From Pseudodesulfovibrio pelocollis (GTDB lineage Bacteria; Desulfobacterota; Desulfovibrionia; Desulfovibrionales; Desulfovibrionaceae): a stretch of 49,439 bases of DNA. The position numbers and the translations under genes were made by a program. Each line of letters begins with the position of its first letter. Within the stretch, counting starts at the first letter, position 1. Under the pieces are notes generated by a model that worked only from the letters and a program-made list of their open reading frames with translations, was not told the origin of the DNA and searched no databases. The stretch lies in contig NZ_JASTWE010000029.1 of the NCBI RefSeq assembly GCF_030282845.1, positions 1 to 49,439 on the forward strand, given 5' to 3'. This document shows positions 26,956-35,699 of this stretch, piece after piece.

Positions 26956-26982
26956 TAAAGTAACCTTGACGAAGGACGATCT
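26956..26982 (+). promoter_or_regulatory. Sigma-28-like promoter upstream of flgM unit
   Basis: TAAAGTAA-N11-GACGATCT. The -35 TAAAGT is strong, the spacing is exact, and the -10 keeps the CGAT core of GCCGATAA (five of eight). It lies 24 bases before the GTG at 27007. flgM genes are commonly transcribed by the sigma factor their product inhibits. Confidence 0.6.
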
Positions 26983-27006
26983 ATACAATCAAGGAAGGGT
27001 TTGCGC

Positions 27007-27417
27007 GTGAATACTTCGTCGGCCAATGTTCGCACCATGCTGCGCACCTACGGGAAGCAGCTCACCAACGCGAAACGTCTGGCACGGTTCAGACAGGCCC
27101 TGGGAGAAGCCAGGCCCCTGGACGAAGTGGACCGGCAGACCAAGCGCCGCGAGCTGGTGGAGCGCATCGCGAGGGAGGTCATCGAAAACCTCATCGTCAG
27201 TTCGACCCCCTCGCCCGTGGTCACGGCCATCCTCGACCAGATTGAAGGGGAGTTCGGGTATCCGTTCCTCTTCGAGTACCCGGTGGACGGGACGGACGTG
27301 ATCATATTGCGAAACACACCCGGCGGGCCGCAGGAAGTCACCGGCCCGGAGCGCAACCGGGTCATGCGACGGCTCTGGGAGATAGCGCTTTCGAAGGTTG
27401 ACGACACCATGCTCTAG
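27007..27417 (+). CDS. Hypothetical protein upstream of flgM
   Basis: About 136 aa, soluble, with no signal peptide. The N-terminal half is helical and very basic (KQLTNAKRLARFRQALGEA, VDRQTKRRELVERIAREV). The C-terminal half contains the strand-rich EGEFGYPFLFEYPVDGTDVI. GTG 27007 follows AGGAAGG at proper spacing; TTG 27001 is too close to it. The stop precedes flgM by 28 bases, and the pair shares the sigma-28-like promoter. A motility role is inferred from context only; I do not recognise the family. Confidence 0.8.
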   Translation: MNTSSANVRTMLRTYGKQLTNAKRLARFRQALGEARPLDEVDRQTKRRELVERIAREVIENLIVSSTPSPVVTAILDQIEGEFGYPFLFEYPVDGTDVIILRNTPGGPQEVTGPERNRVMRRLWEIALSKVDDTML

Positions 27418-27445
27418 TACAGGATTATGGTTCCGGGAGGGAAAC

Positions 27446-27769
27446 ATGGTCATCAAGAACATCGCGGGGGACATGACCCCGTACAGCAACAGGAAGATCG
27501 AGAACCAGCGCACGGCCGAACAGCAGCGCCGGGGCCAGGAGTCCGCCAGGACCTCGGGCGAGCCCGCCGACAAGGTGGTGCTCTCCTCCGAGGCCAGGCT
27601 GCGCGGCGCCGCCCTGCAGGCAGCCAATGACGCGCCCGACGTCCGCCGCCGCAAGATCGACGACCTCAAGCAGCAGATCAAGGACGGGACCTACAAGCCC
27701 GACCTGAAAAGGGCGGCGGCCAACCTCATCCGCGACGACCTCGACCTGCTTTCCACACAGTCGGAATAG
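27446..27769 (+). CDS. flgM: Anti-sigma-28 factor FlgM
   Basis: A 107-aa FlgM that binds and inhibits FliA until it is exported through the completed hook. The N-terminus is polar and likely disordered. The C-terminal half carries the sigma-binding pattern DKVVLSSEARLR, then RRRKIDDLKQQIKDGTYKPD and AANLIRDDLDLL (family: V..ik..I..G.Y..d...iA..ll). Ribosome site GGGAGG precedes the ATG. It follows the small unknown gene behind a sigma-28-like promoter and ends at the bidirectional terminator shared with fliW. Confidence 0.92.
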   Translation: MVIKNIAGDMTPYSNRKIENQRTAEQQRRGQESARTSGEPADKVVLSSEARLRGAALQAANDAPDVRRRKIDDLKQQIKDGTYKPDLKRAAANLIRDDLDLLSTQSE

Positions 27770-27829
27770 ACCCGGCTCACCCTGCCCGCCTTGCGCGGAC
27801 AACGAACCGTCGCGCCTGCGCGATCGGCC

Positions 27830-27881
27830 AAAAAAGAACCCCTGCGCGGGCTGTCGCCCGAAACCGCAGGGGTTCTTTTTT
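27830..27881. terminator. Bidirectional terminator between flgM and fliW
   Basis: AAAAAAGAACCCCTGCG and CGCAGGGGTTCTTTTTT form a 17-bp stem whose A- and T-tracts make it work on both strands. The inner CGGGC/GCCCG can extend the hairpin. It ends the flgM unit (plus) and the flgF-to-fliW operon (minus). Confidence 0.95.
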
Positions 27882-27940
27882 GCCAAAATTCGGGGGATAA
27901 CTGCCGGACCGCCCGGCCACCCCGTGTGGCGAAAAGGGGA

Positions 27941-28387
27941 TCAGCCCCGGATGGGATTGTAGTGCGTGGGATACCCGCTCTCGGTCTGCGGCACCTGCAC
28001 ACCGATCCTCGCCTCGGTGTTGATGACGATGGGACCCTGAAGGTTGAGGGTGGTCTCCTCGGGCCTGCTCTGGGGGATGGTCACCGTGACCAGGACGGCC
28101 AACTGCTTGATGCTGGTGAGCTTGAGGGTCTTGCGATCCAGGTTTTCGAGCTTGACGTCGTAGTTTTCGAGAAAGGAATAGGGATCGGCCACGAGCAGGC
28201 CCAGCCCGGGATCGGTCACGCATTGCAGGAGCAGGAACGGCGAATCCCCCTCGCGCACGCTCAGGAGCGCGAACTCGCGCTTGTCCTCAAGACCAATGAG
28301 ACCGCGGGGGAAATAGACGATGCCGTCCAGGCTCACTTCCCGCTCGCCCAGCCTGGTCATTATTTTCTTGGTTCTTTCTTTTCCCAT
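27941..28387 (-). CDS. fliW: Flagellar assembly factor FliW
   Basis: FliW binds CsrA (relieving repression) and flagellin, linking filament assembly to translation. It is 148 aa from ATG 28387; an alternative ATG at 28360 overlaps the csrA stop as TAATG and would remove nine residues of the first strand. Family signatures are [23 protein letters not shown] and the C-terminal [14 protein letters not shown] (family: PivIN...r.a.Qvi). The overlap or near-overlap with csrA implies coupled translation. It is the last gene of the flagellar operon. Confidence 0.95.
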   Translation of the reverse strand: MGKERTKKIMTRLGEREVSLDGIVYFPRGLIGLEDKREFALLSVREGDSPFLLLQCVTDPGLGLLVADPYSFLENYDVKLENLDRKTLKLTSIKQLAVLVTVTIPQSRPEETTLNLQGPIVINTEARIGVQVPQTESGYPTHYNPIRG

Positions 28388-28602
28388 AGCGCAGCCGCCG
28401 CGAGCAGGTCCTGCTGGCTTGTTTCCAGCGCCTGCTTGTTCTGTTCCTTGATCTTCAGATACACCTCTTCCCGATAGACAGTCATGTCCTCGGGCACCTG
28501 AAGGCCGATCTTTATCTGCTTCCCCTGAACGCTCAGGATTTTCAGCTTGATCGTATCGCCCAGGTACAGGCTCTCTCCCGGTCTCCGGGTCAGTATCAGC
28601 AT
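28360..28602 (-). CDS. csrA: Carbon storage / translational regulator CsrA
   Basis: An 80-aa RNA-binding dimer that represses translation by binding GGA motifs. The N-terminus [20 protein letters not shown] is the usual first strand region, with Leu4 and Arg6. [16 protein letters not shown] includes the second RNA-contact Arg. The tail after residue 55 is helical ([15 protein letters not shown]), longer than in E. coli and typical of the flagellar, FliW-controlled class. It lies 123 bases after flgL and overlaps fliW. Confidence 0.97.
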   Translation of the reverse strand: MLILTRRPGESLYLGDTIKLKILSVQGKQIKIGLQVPEDMTVYREEVYLKIKEQNKQALETSQQDLLAAAALWEKKEPRK

Positions 28603-28725
28603 AATGCCACCAAATGAGTCATCCTACGGCTTGAGTCCGCATGCTCGCGGGTTCTCCCTGGCGACTACATCACCTTGCCCGGGAAGTCCAGCGCACAGAA
28701 GAAATCGCACAGGCATTCCGGGGTC
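28603..28725 (-). promoter_or_regulatory. flgL-csrA intergenic leader with repeated GGA
   Basis: The minus strand between the flgL stop and csrA ATG has at least five GGA triplets (CCGGAATG, CTGGACTT, AGGGAGAA, GCGGACTC, TAGGATGA) and a small CCGC-GAGCAT-GCGG hairpin. The ribosome site is weak (GGTGG). This could permit CsrA autoregulation. It lies inside the operon and no promoter consensus is seen. Confidence 0.35.
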
Positions 28726-30390
28726 CTAGATGAACTTGCTCAGGTTGAGCTGCATGATCATGGAGGTGGAACGCAGCACGGCCTCGTAGACGATCTGCTG
28801 CTGGACCAGATCGGTCATCAGTTCGCTGACGTCGGCATCCTCGATGGAACTGAGCAGCGCCTCCTCGTTGAACTTGAGCCCACCCAGAATGTTCTCGCTG
28901 ACGAGGAGCCGATTCTGACGGCCGCCCACGTCGGCGATCTTGTTCAGGATCTGGGCCTGGGCGTTGTTCAGGTTCTCCAGCATCTGCTGCACGCCGGTCT
29001 GGTTGTTGGTCTCGGTGAAGGCCACCAGGTTGCCCATGACCTCGAAGAGGTTCTTGGAAAACTCATCGTCGCCCTGGACGGTCAGGGCCATTCTGGGGGC
29101 TCCATTGGAATGAAATACCCGGTTCGCGTTCTCGCTGCTCAGGGTGACGATGGCACCGCCTGCGGCCAGCACCGCGTCCGGGTCCATGTAAATGCCGCCG
29201 AAGATGTCCTTGCCCACGTCGTTGACGCGCACCCGCTCGCTGGACGAGATGTCGAGCTTGATGTCCGCGGACCTCGGACGGATGACGAACTGCTGGCCCG
29301 GCTGCAGGGTGTTGCCGCCGTTGGAGGCGAGGGTGAGGATGCCGCCGTTGGCGATGCTCAGGACCGAGGCGTTGCTGGTGGTGTCGGCCTGGGCCACGTT
29401 GCCCGTGACCCAGCTGATGCCGCCGTCCATGCTGTAGGAATAGCGGATGGCCTCGTTCATGGCCACGGCCGAGGTGTTGTCGATGCGCACGGTGACGTTG
29501 GTGCTCAGGAACGAGCCCGAGGCGGTGGCGGACACCGTGGCGCTGCCGATGCCGAGCTTGTCCACCATGGGCGGGGCATCCTTGTCGTCGCCCACATATC
29601 TGACCGAGGGGCGCACCCACAACCAGGTGCCGTCGGCCACGGACGGATCGTCGGGGTCGTTGACCTTGACCGTGGCGTCGGAATGAAAGACCACATTGGT
29701 GCCACTGGCCGGCAGGCTGAGGTTGGCCTGCCCGGCATTGAAGGTCAAGGCACCGTTGGTCAGCCAGGTGCGGCCGCCGTCGATGCTGTAGCGCACCCCG
29801 AGGTTGGGGTCGGAAAGGTCCATGGTGTCGCCCGCCGGGGTCGCGCCCGTGGTGTCGATGAACTGGACCAGCACGGTGGTGTCCGACGACCCCTGGATGG
29901 TGAAATCGGTGCGCCCGAAATTCTCGTCGTTGGTGGTCAGCCACATGATCTGCTCAAAGGCGTTGCCATCCACCTTCTGGCCCGCAAAAAGGCTCTTGCC
30001 CTCAAAGCTGCTGTTGGCCAGCCCGACCATCTGCTCGAAGATGCTGCGCAGCTCGTAGCTGATCTGCTCGCGGTTGTTGCCGTCCACGGTGCCTGTGGCG
30101 GCCTGGGTGGCCAGCTCCTTGGCGCGGGTGATCAGGGTCGAGACCTGCCTGAGCGCCTCGTCGGCCCCACCGAGCCACCCCTTGGCCGTGGAGATGTTCT
30201 CCGCATACTGATCCAGCGAGCGCAGGGTATCGCGGTGGTCGAGAATCCGCGTCATGCCCGTGGGATCATCACTTGGCTTGTTGATCTTCTTCTGCGTCTG
30301 GGCCTTGGTGTTCAGGTCCATCAGCGTGGTCAGCGAGGTATTGAGGTTATGGATATACCTGCTGAAGAGCATTTGCTGCGATACGCGCAT
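28726..30390 (-). CDS. flgL: Flagellar hook-associated protein 3 (FlgL), enlarged
   Basis: Hook-filament junction protein. The N-terminal coiled region (MRVSQQMLFSRYIHNLN... INKPSDDPTGM) and the C-terminal helix (VSELMTDLVQQQIVYEAVLR) are flagellin-like and typical. At 554 aa it is far longer than the roughly 300-residue enterobacterial FlgL, because residues about 165-420 are an inserted beta-rich region. Two Asp-box motifs, SIDGGRTW (202-209) and SMDGGISW (320-327), mark repeats in this insert, which should face outward. It follows flgK by 16 bases. Confidence 0.95.
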   Translation of the reverse strand: MRVSQQMLFSRYIHNLNTSLTTLMDLNTKAQTQKKINKPSDDPTGMTRILDHRDTLRSLDQYAENISTAKGWLGGADEALRQVSTLITRAKELATQAATGTVDGNNREQISYELRSIFEQMVGLANSSFEGKSLFAGQKVDGNAFEQIMWLTTNDENFGRTDFTIQGSSDTTVLVQFIDTTGATPAGDTMDLSDPNLGVRYSIDGGRTWLTNGALTFNAGQANLSLPASGTNVVFHSDATVKVNDPDDPSVADGTWLWVRPSVRYVGDDKDAPPMVDKLGIGSATVSATASGSFLSTNVTVRIDNTSAVAMNEAIRYSYSMDGGISWVTGNVAQADTTSNASVLSIANGGILTLASNGGNTLQPGQQFVIRPRSADIKLDISSSERVRVNDVGKDIFGGIYMDPDAVLAAGGAIVTLSSENANRVFHSNGAPRMALTVQGDDEFSKNLFEVMGNLVAFTETNNQTGVQQMLENLNNAQAQILNKIADVGGRQNRLLVSENILGGLKFNEEALLSSIEDADVSELMTDLVQQQIVYEAVLRSTSMIMQLNLSKFI

Positions 30391-30406
30391 GACCGTCCCC
30401 TTGTTC

Positions 30407-32521
30407 CTACGACTTCAGCGACAGGATCGTCTGAAGCATCTGGTCGGCGGTGGTGATGAGCCTGGCCGCCGCGGTGTATGAGGCCTGATAGCGGATCAGG
30501 TTGCTCATTTCCTCGTCGAGGTTCACGCCAGACACCTGCTGCTGGCGCTCGTTGAGGTCCGTGGCCAGGGTGTTGTAGAAGTTCTGGTTGAACTTGGCCC
30601 GGTTGGTGTCAGAGCCCACATTGCCCACAAGCCCGTTGTAGTAGCTGAGCAGGGTCGTATTGGTGGTGCCCTCGACCACCGAGGAGATGGCCACCTGGAC
30701 CTCGCGCAGGGCGTACATGGCCAGGGCCGTGGTGTTGTCGCCCACGTTCATCTCGCCCGCACCGTTGACATGGCCGGTGGCCAGATAGTCGAGGTCGCCG
30801 GAGATCTTCTCGTTCACCTGAAAGTCCATGGGCGACGACCCCTTGAAGAAGGTGTTGATGCCCAGGGCGGCCATGAGCCCGGCGCTGTCGTTGCCAAAGG
30901 CGAAGGTACACCCTTCCTCGGCTTCGAGCCGCAGCTTGTTGTTGACGATGCTGGCGTTGATGGACCCGGCAAAACTGGTGTTGACGGCGTTCATCACGTC
31001 GGTGAGCGAATGGATTTTTGGGTCGAAGGTCGCGCCGCCGCCGAAGTCCAGTGACGCGGACGAGGCGAGCAGCCCGGTGCTCTCGTTGTAGACATAGATG
31101 AAGGCGCTGCCCGCCTGAAGCTTGTCGCCAAAGACGAGCCCCGTGGAGTCCGAGCCGAGGGCCTTGGTGGTCGAGGTCACGCCGTAGGTTCCATCCACCA
31201 CGCTGAAGGCCTGGAGCCCCGCTCCCTGGCTGTGTCTGCGGTTGGTCTCCCAGATCAGGGTTTCTGTCAGGTTTTCCAGCTTCTCGCGATACTTGCCGAC
31301 ATAGTTGTCGCGAAAGGAGAGCAGCGCGGCCAGGCTGCCGCCGGTGAGCCGCGTGGTGTTCTCCTCTCCGTTGAAATGAATCTGGGGCGTGATCTCCATC
31401 TTGCTCGACGTGTTTTCGACCCAATAGAGCCCCTGGTGCGGACTGATGGTGAAGCGGTCGCCAGCCACGAACTGGCCAGTGGGATCGCCCTGCGCGCTGT
31501 TGGCCGAGCCGAACCAGATCTGAAGCCCCTCGACATTGACCCGCGATTCGTACTCCCGGGCGTAAAAGTGGCGCTCCTTGCCGCTATCGTCGGAAACCCA
31601 GGTGACGCCGCCGTCCAGGGAGACGCGGAACTGCGCGGCCGAGCCGTCCGATGTGGCTGGCCCGCCGTTCACGAACTCGATGGTGTACTCGAAGTCGTCG
31701 TTGCCGTCGAAATAGATGTCGCCCGCAAAGGTGGAATTGAGCCGCAGGTCCGAATTCTTCTGCGGGGCGAGGAATTCCAGGCTGAAGTGGCTGGCCCCGT
31801 CCACCAGGGTGTGTCCGGCCTTGGTCAGGACCGTGAACTTGCCGCCGCCGTTGTCGATGGTAGTGATGTCCATCAGTCCGGCCAGTTCGCGGACCTTGCG
31901 CGCCCGCTCGTCGAACAGGGAATTGGCGTTATTGGAACCCTCGATGTGGTGGACCTGGATCTCCTTGTTGAGTTCCGAGATTTCCACCATCAGGGTGTTG
32001 GCCTGCTTGACCTGGGCGGTGACCGTGGTGTTGATGCGCTGCTGCATCAGCGAAAGATCGGTGTCCACCTGACGCAGGGTCGAGATGAGGGTGGCCGCGT
32101 CATTGATGACAGACTGGCGCGCGCCATAGTTGTCCGGCCGCTGGCTGACCTCGTTCCAGGAGTTGAAGAACTGCGACAGGGTGTTGCTCACCCCGGTACC
32201 GCTCGACTCGTTGAGCAGGTTCTCGACACCCTTGAGCTGCTCCCACAGCGTCCCCCACTTGTCGCGCATGGTCGATTGACCGAGGTACATGGACTCGACC
32301 ATCTCGTCGAAGTGGCGCACCACTTCCTTGGCCTTGACGCCGGTCCCGAGCTGCCCCGGGGAATAGTCGATGTATGGCCCTTCCTGAAGGGTCACGGACT
32401 GGCGCGAGTACCCCACCGTGTTGACGTTGGAGATGTTCTGGCCGGTGACCTGGAGCTGGACCTGGGACGCGAACAAGGCCCAGCGCCCCATGTCGAGGAT
32501 GGAGTTGGCGCCAAAGGACAT
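30407..32521 (-). CDS. flgK: Flagellar hook-associated protein 1 (FlgK), enlarged
   Basis: Junction protein joining hook to FlgL. The N-terminus (ILDMGRWALFASQVQLQVTG, NISNVNTVGYSR) and C-terminus (GVNLDEEMSNLIRYQASYTA) are canonical rod/hook-type helices. At 704 aa it is about 150 longer than E. coli FlgK. Residues about 270-345 contain an Asp-box SLDGGVTW (301-308) like those in FlgL. The ATG directly follows the flgN stop (TAG-ATG). A second variable domain (about 440-590) is beta-rich. Confidence 0.96.
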   Translation of the reverse strand: MSFGANSILDMGRWALFASQVQLQVTGQNISNVNTVGYSRQSVTLQEGPYIDYSPGQLGTGVKAKEVVRHFDEMVESMYLGQSTMRDKWGTLWEQLKGVENLLNESSGTGVSNTLSQFFNSWNEVSQRPDNYGARQSVINDAATLISTLRQVDTDLSLMQQRINTTVTAQVKQANTLMVEISELNKEIQVHHIEGSNNANSLFDERARKVRELAGLMDITTIDNGGGKFTVLTKAGHTLVDGASHFSLEFLAPQKNSDLRLNSTFAGDIYFDGNDDFEYTIEFVNGGPATSDGSAAQFRVSLDGGVTWVSDDSGKERHFYAREYESRVNVEGLQIWFGSANSAQGDPTGQFVAGDRFTISPHQGLYWVENTSSKMEITPQIHFNGEENTTRLTGGSLAALLSFRDNYVGKYREKLENLTETLIWETNRRHSQGAGLQAFSVVDGTYGVTSTTKALGSDSTGLVFGDKLQAGSAFIYVYNESTGLLASSASLDFGGGATFDPKIHSLTDVMNAVNTSFAGSINASIVNNKLRLEAEEGCTFAFGNDSAGLMAALGINTFFKGSSPMDFQVNEKISGDLDYLATGHVNGAGEMNVGDNTTALAMYALREVQVAISSVVEGTTNTTLLSYYNGLVGNVGSDTNRAKFNQNFYNTLATDLNERQQQVSGVNLDEEMSNLIRYQASYTAAARLITTADQMLQTILSLKS

Positions 32522-33001
32522 CTAGAGCCTCCCGGTCAGCAACCGGGCCGAGCTGGGAGCCCGGGCCAGACGCCCCGAGGGGGCATAGGCTCCCGAATTC
32601 TTGGGCTTGATCTGATTGTGCATGAAGGTCAGCAGCTTGCTGCTCTGCTCGAAGAGAGCCATGGCCATCTCATTGTTCTTGGCAGCCTGGACAGCGCATT
32701 TCTGCTCGGTATCGTCCAGCATTTCAAGCATCTTCTCGAAGGATTCCCGGCACTCGCCATCCAGAGTCGCAAACAGCTCGCGCACGCGCTGCGCGCCCGG
32801 CACCAGGGAGCCGATCATGGCCCGCAACGACCGGCGCTCGGCAGCCACCTGACGCATCAGCTCCTGGATGGAAAGCTCTATCTGGGAAACCCCCTGGGGC
32901 TTGCCCTGGTTGAGCCTGGAAAATTCTTCCTCCAACAGGACGAGGAGGAGCATCATGGCTTTGTTCTGGCGGACCAAATTTTCCTCTATGAGACGAATCA
33001 T
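32522..33001 (-). CDS. flgN: Flagellar export chaperone FlgN
   Basis: Cytoplasmic chaperone that delivers FlgK and FlgL to the export gate. About 159 aa, all-helical, with the FlgN-like pattern of Leu-rich amphipathic helices (MLLLVLLEEEFSRLNQG, the LSIQELMRQVAAERRSLRAM region). I choose ATG 33001 because AGGTGA lies five bases before it; ATG 33022 has no ribosome site. It immediately precedes flgK (adjacent stop and start), the usual location for this chaperone. Confidence 0.85.
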   Translation of the reverse strand: MIRLIEENLVRQNKAMMLLLVLLEEEFSRLNQGKPQGVSQIELSIQELMRQVAAERRSLRAMIGSLVPGAQRVRELFATLDGECRESFEKMLEMLDDTEQKCAVQAAKNNEMAMALFEQSSKLLTFMHNQIKPKNSGAYAPSGRLARAPSSARLLTGRL

Positions 33002-33077
33002 GCCCGTCACCTGCCTCTGCATACTGCTAAGAAGATTAAAGAAATGTTAGAATTCTCCGACGCGCGAACACTTTCGC

Positions 33078-33794
33078 TCAGCCGTTTCTTGCAATACTCC
33101 GGCCAACCTTGACGGTTTCGTCCTCGCCGGTTTCGCGGCCGTAGGTTCTGGCCCGCTCCCGCGATCCGGCGACCAGTCCCTCGCGGATGCGCTCGGCGTC
33201 CAGCCGACGGGTCAGGGCCTCAAGCCGCGCCTTGACGTCCACATCGCTCATGGGCGCGTGGGGCATGGCTCCCCCGCCGCCCTGCCCGGTCGAAACGGCC
33301 TCGCCGCCCGTACCCGATCCGCCCCAGTCCTCCAAGGTCTTGCCCTGGTTGCGGTTCAGGGCGATGGGCTCTTGACCGGAGAGTGAGATGGGCTGGGCCG
33401 TGAGCGGCCGGATCGACACCGCGCCCGGCAGCGCGTCGCGGCTGGTTTCCTTGAGCTTTTCGCTGAGCTGATCGTAGATCAGGTCCGCCAGCCCGATGCC
33501 GCCGGCCTGGGCCATGGTCTCGGCGAAGTCCTTGTCGAACATGGACAAGTACATGTCTTCCTGCTTGCTCTTGGTATACCCGTCCTTGGGTACCGTGTTG
33601 CGCATCTCCTGCCAGAGCTTGCTGATGAACACGGCCTCGAAGTTCTGGCAGGCCTGACGCAGCTGCTTGGACTTGTCGCCCGCGTCCCCGGCCATGCGCT
33701 CCTTGAGCCCGTCCATCTCCTGCTTGAAGCGGACGAGGTCGCTGGTGTCGGCCTGTTTGGCGAGGAGCTGCGGGTCTATTCCTGAACCGAGCAT
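33078..33794 (-). CDS. flgJ: Rod-binding protein (FlgJ N-terminal domain type)
   Basis: A 238-aa protein with the rod-binding domain of FlgJ (LRQACQNFEAVFISKLWQEM, DMYLSMFDKDFAETMAQAGGIGLADLIYDQL). It lacks the C-terminal muramidase domain of the enterobacterial two-domain FlgJ. The last 110 residues are low-complexity and polar. It caps the growing rod in the periplasm; the peptidoglycan-cutting activity must come from another protein. It directly follows flgI, with one base between. Confidence 0.9.
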   Translation of the reverse strand: MLGSGIDPQLLAKQADTSDLVRFKQEMDGLKERMAGDAGDKSKQLRQACQNFEAVFISKLWQEMRNTVPKDGYTKSKQEDMYLSMFDKDFAETMAQAGGIGLADLIYDQLSEKLKETSRDALPGAVSIRPLTAQPISLSGQEPIALNRNQGKTLEDWGGSGTGGEAVSTGQGGGGAMPHAPMSDVDVKARLEALTRRLDAERIREGLVAGSRERARTYGRETGEDETVKVGRSIARNG

Positions 33795-33795
33795 G

Positions 33796-34935
33796 CTAGA
33801 TCACCTCCACTTCCGCGTGCAGCGAGCCCGCGGCCTTGAGTGCGCGAATGATGGATATCAGGTCGCGGGGGGTGGCCCCGATGGAGTTGAGGCCGTCCAC
33901 CAATTCATGAAGGGTGGCACCCTCCATGAGCATGAGCGGGTTGTTCTGCTCCTCGATGGCCAGATCGGTCTGCGGGGTGATCACGGTCTCGCCGTCGGAG
34001 AAGGGGCCGGGCTGGCTCACGTTCTGGGTTTCGGCGATGACGATCTGCAGGTTGCCGTGGGCCACGGCCACCCGGCTGAGGCGTACCTCGTGACCAAGGA
34101 CCACGGTGCCGGTCTTTTCGTCCACCACCACCCTGGCCCTGCCGTCGGGCGCGATGTCGAGATTCTCAAGGGAGGCCATCAGGGGGACCATGTTGCCCAG
34201 ATACCTTTCGGGCAGGTTGAGATCCACGGTGGAGATGTCCCGGGCCGAGGCATAGTTTCCGCCCATGGTGGCGTTGATCTTGTTGACCACCTGCATGGTG
34301 GTGCCGAAATCTTGCACCATGAGGTTGAGGGTCATGGTGTCCTGGTTGTTGAACCGGAAGGGCACGCCGCGCTCCACAGACGCCCCGCTCGGAATGCGGC
34401 CCACGGTGGCGATGTTCTTCTGGGCCGTGGCCGCCTCGCCCTCGATGGCGAAACCACCGATGGTCAGAGCCCCCTGGGCCACGGCATAGACACGGCCGTC
34501 GAGTCCCTTGAGGGGCGTTAGCAGGAGGACGCCGCCCAGCAGGCTCTTGGCGTCGCCCAGAGACGAGACCGTGACGTCGAGCATGGAGCCCGGCTTGGAC
34601 GACACGGGCATCTTGGCCGTGACCATGACCGCGGCCACGTTCTTGGGCTTGAGCTTGTCTGGGCTGGCCTCAACGCCCATCTTCTCCAGCATGTTGGACA
34701 TGGACTGAAGGGTAAAGGTGGACGAGGTGCCGTCGCCGGTGCCGGAGAGGCCGACCACCAGGCCATAGCCAACCAGGTCGTTGTTGCGCACGCCGCTGAA
34801 GCTGGCAATGTCCTTGAGCCGGGCCGCCGAGGCGTCGCCCGGGGCGACGGCCAGTGATGCGGCCAGGACCAGCGCGCCGACCAGGGACGCCAGCGGGACG
34901 CGCAGCGCCCGCGCAAACCGAATGTGCATCGTCAT
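33796..34935 (-). CDS. flgI: Flagellar P-ring protein FlgI
   Basis: Periplasmic ring subunit around the rod in the peptidoglycan layer. About 379 aa with a cleavable signal ([20 protein letters not shown], cut near [10 protein letters not shown]). Signatures are [31 protein letters not shown] and the C-terminal [20 protein letters not shown]. The frame runs to 34965, but ATG 34935 gives a normal signal peptide and has GAGGA upstream. It sits between flgH and flgJ. Confidence 0.97.
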   Translation of the reverse strand: MTMHIRFARALRVPLASLVGALVLAASLAVAPGDASAARLKDIASFSGVRNNDLVGYGLVVGLSGTGDGTSSTFTLQSMSNMLEKMGVEASPDKLKPKNVAAVMVTAKMPVSSKPGSMLDVTVSSLGDAKSLLGGVLLLTPLKGLDGRVYAVAQGALTIGGFAIEGEAATAQKNIATVGRIPSGASVERGVPFRFNNQDTMTLNLMVQDFGTTMQVVNKINATMGGNYASARDISTVDLNLPERYLGNMVPLMASLENLDIAPDGRARVVVDEKTGTVVLGHEVRLSRVAVAHGNLQIVIAETQNVSQPGPFSDGETVITPQTDLAIEEQNNPLMLMEGATLHELVDGLNSIGATPRDLISIIRALKAAGSLHAEVEVI

Positions 34936-34974
34936 GATTCCCGTCCTCGTGCCTTGGGTGTGCATCGTGCCCGC

Positions 34975-35685
34975 CTAGAAGGGATAAATGTTGTCCAGAA
35001 TCCGCGACAGCCAACCCGGACGCTGCTTGTCGGCCAGGACGCCCTGCCCGAATATCTCGATCTGCGCCTCGGCAAGGCTGGTGGAGGGAATGGTGTTGTT
35101 GGAGGTGATGTCGCGCTGGCGGATGAGCCCGCGCACCACCAGGAACTGGGTCTCGTTGTTGACGCGGATGCGCCGCGCGCCCTCCACCTGGAGCAGGTTG
35201 CCCGGCAGCCTGCGCACGATGCGTGTGGCCACCACGGCCTCAAACTCGGACTCCTGCTTGGTCTCGCCGTTGGACTTGAGGTCGGTCACGGTGGAGGTGT
35301 CCAGTTCCATGCCCGCCTTGGCACCCAGGGTGCCGGCCAGGGGCATGTTGCCGATGAGCCCGGTGCTGGGCATGGCCGTGACCGAAATGTTGTTGGAATT
35401 GTCCTTCTTGGCCTTGGTCTCGGACTTGATGCGCGAGTTGGAGGCCTCGGCCACCTTGACCAGGACAATGTCGCCCACCCTGCTGGCCCGGTTGTCGTCG
35501 TAAAGGAATTCCGACCGGTTGGCGTCGAACAGGGAACCGGGATTCAAGGCCGGGTCCTGCTCCTCGTAGACCGGCTCCGTCAGCACCGGCATGGGCATCT
35601 CCTGATACTTGGAGGCGCACCCGGCCATCAGGGCGAGGGAGGCCAGCATCACGGCCGCCACAGCGATCAGAAATACACGTCTCAT
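34975..35685 (-). CDS. flgH: Flagellar L-ring lipoprotein FlgH
   Basis: Outer-membrane ring lipoprotein of 236 aa. The lipobox is LMAGC with Cys23. Family motifs are SLFDANRSEFLYDDNRASRVGDIVLV and NLLQVEGARRIRVNNETQFLVVRG, then GLIRQRDI and the C-terminal segment ending in NIYPF. Together with FlgI it shows that the organism has a Gram-negative envelope with periplasmic and outer rings. Confidence 0.97.
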   Translation of the reverse strand: MRRVFLIAVAAVMLASLALMAGCASKYQEMPMPVLTEPVYEEQDPALNPGSLFDANRSEFLYDDNRASRVGDIVLVKVAEASNSRIKSETKAKKDNSNNISVTAMPSTGLIGNMPLAGTLGAKAGMELDTSTVTDLKSNGETKQESEFEAVVATRIVRRLPGNLLQVEGARRIRVNNETQFLVVRGLIRQRDITSNNTIPSTSLAEAQIEIFGQGVLADKQRPGWLSRILDNIYPF

Positions 35686-35699
35686 GACATTCTCCTTGG

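Noticed and set aside
28603-28725. Cyclic-di-GMP riboswitch before csrA
   Set aside because: Some GGCAAG/GCC fragments recall the GEMM core, but the conserved loop and receptor pairing are absent.
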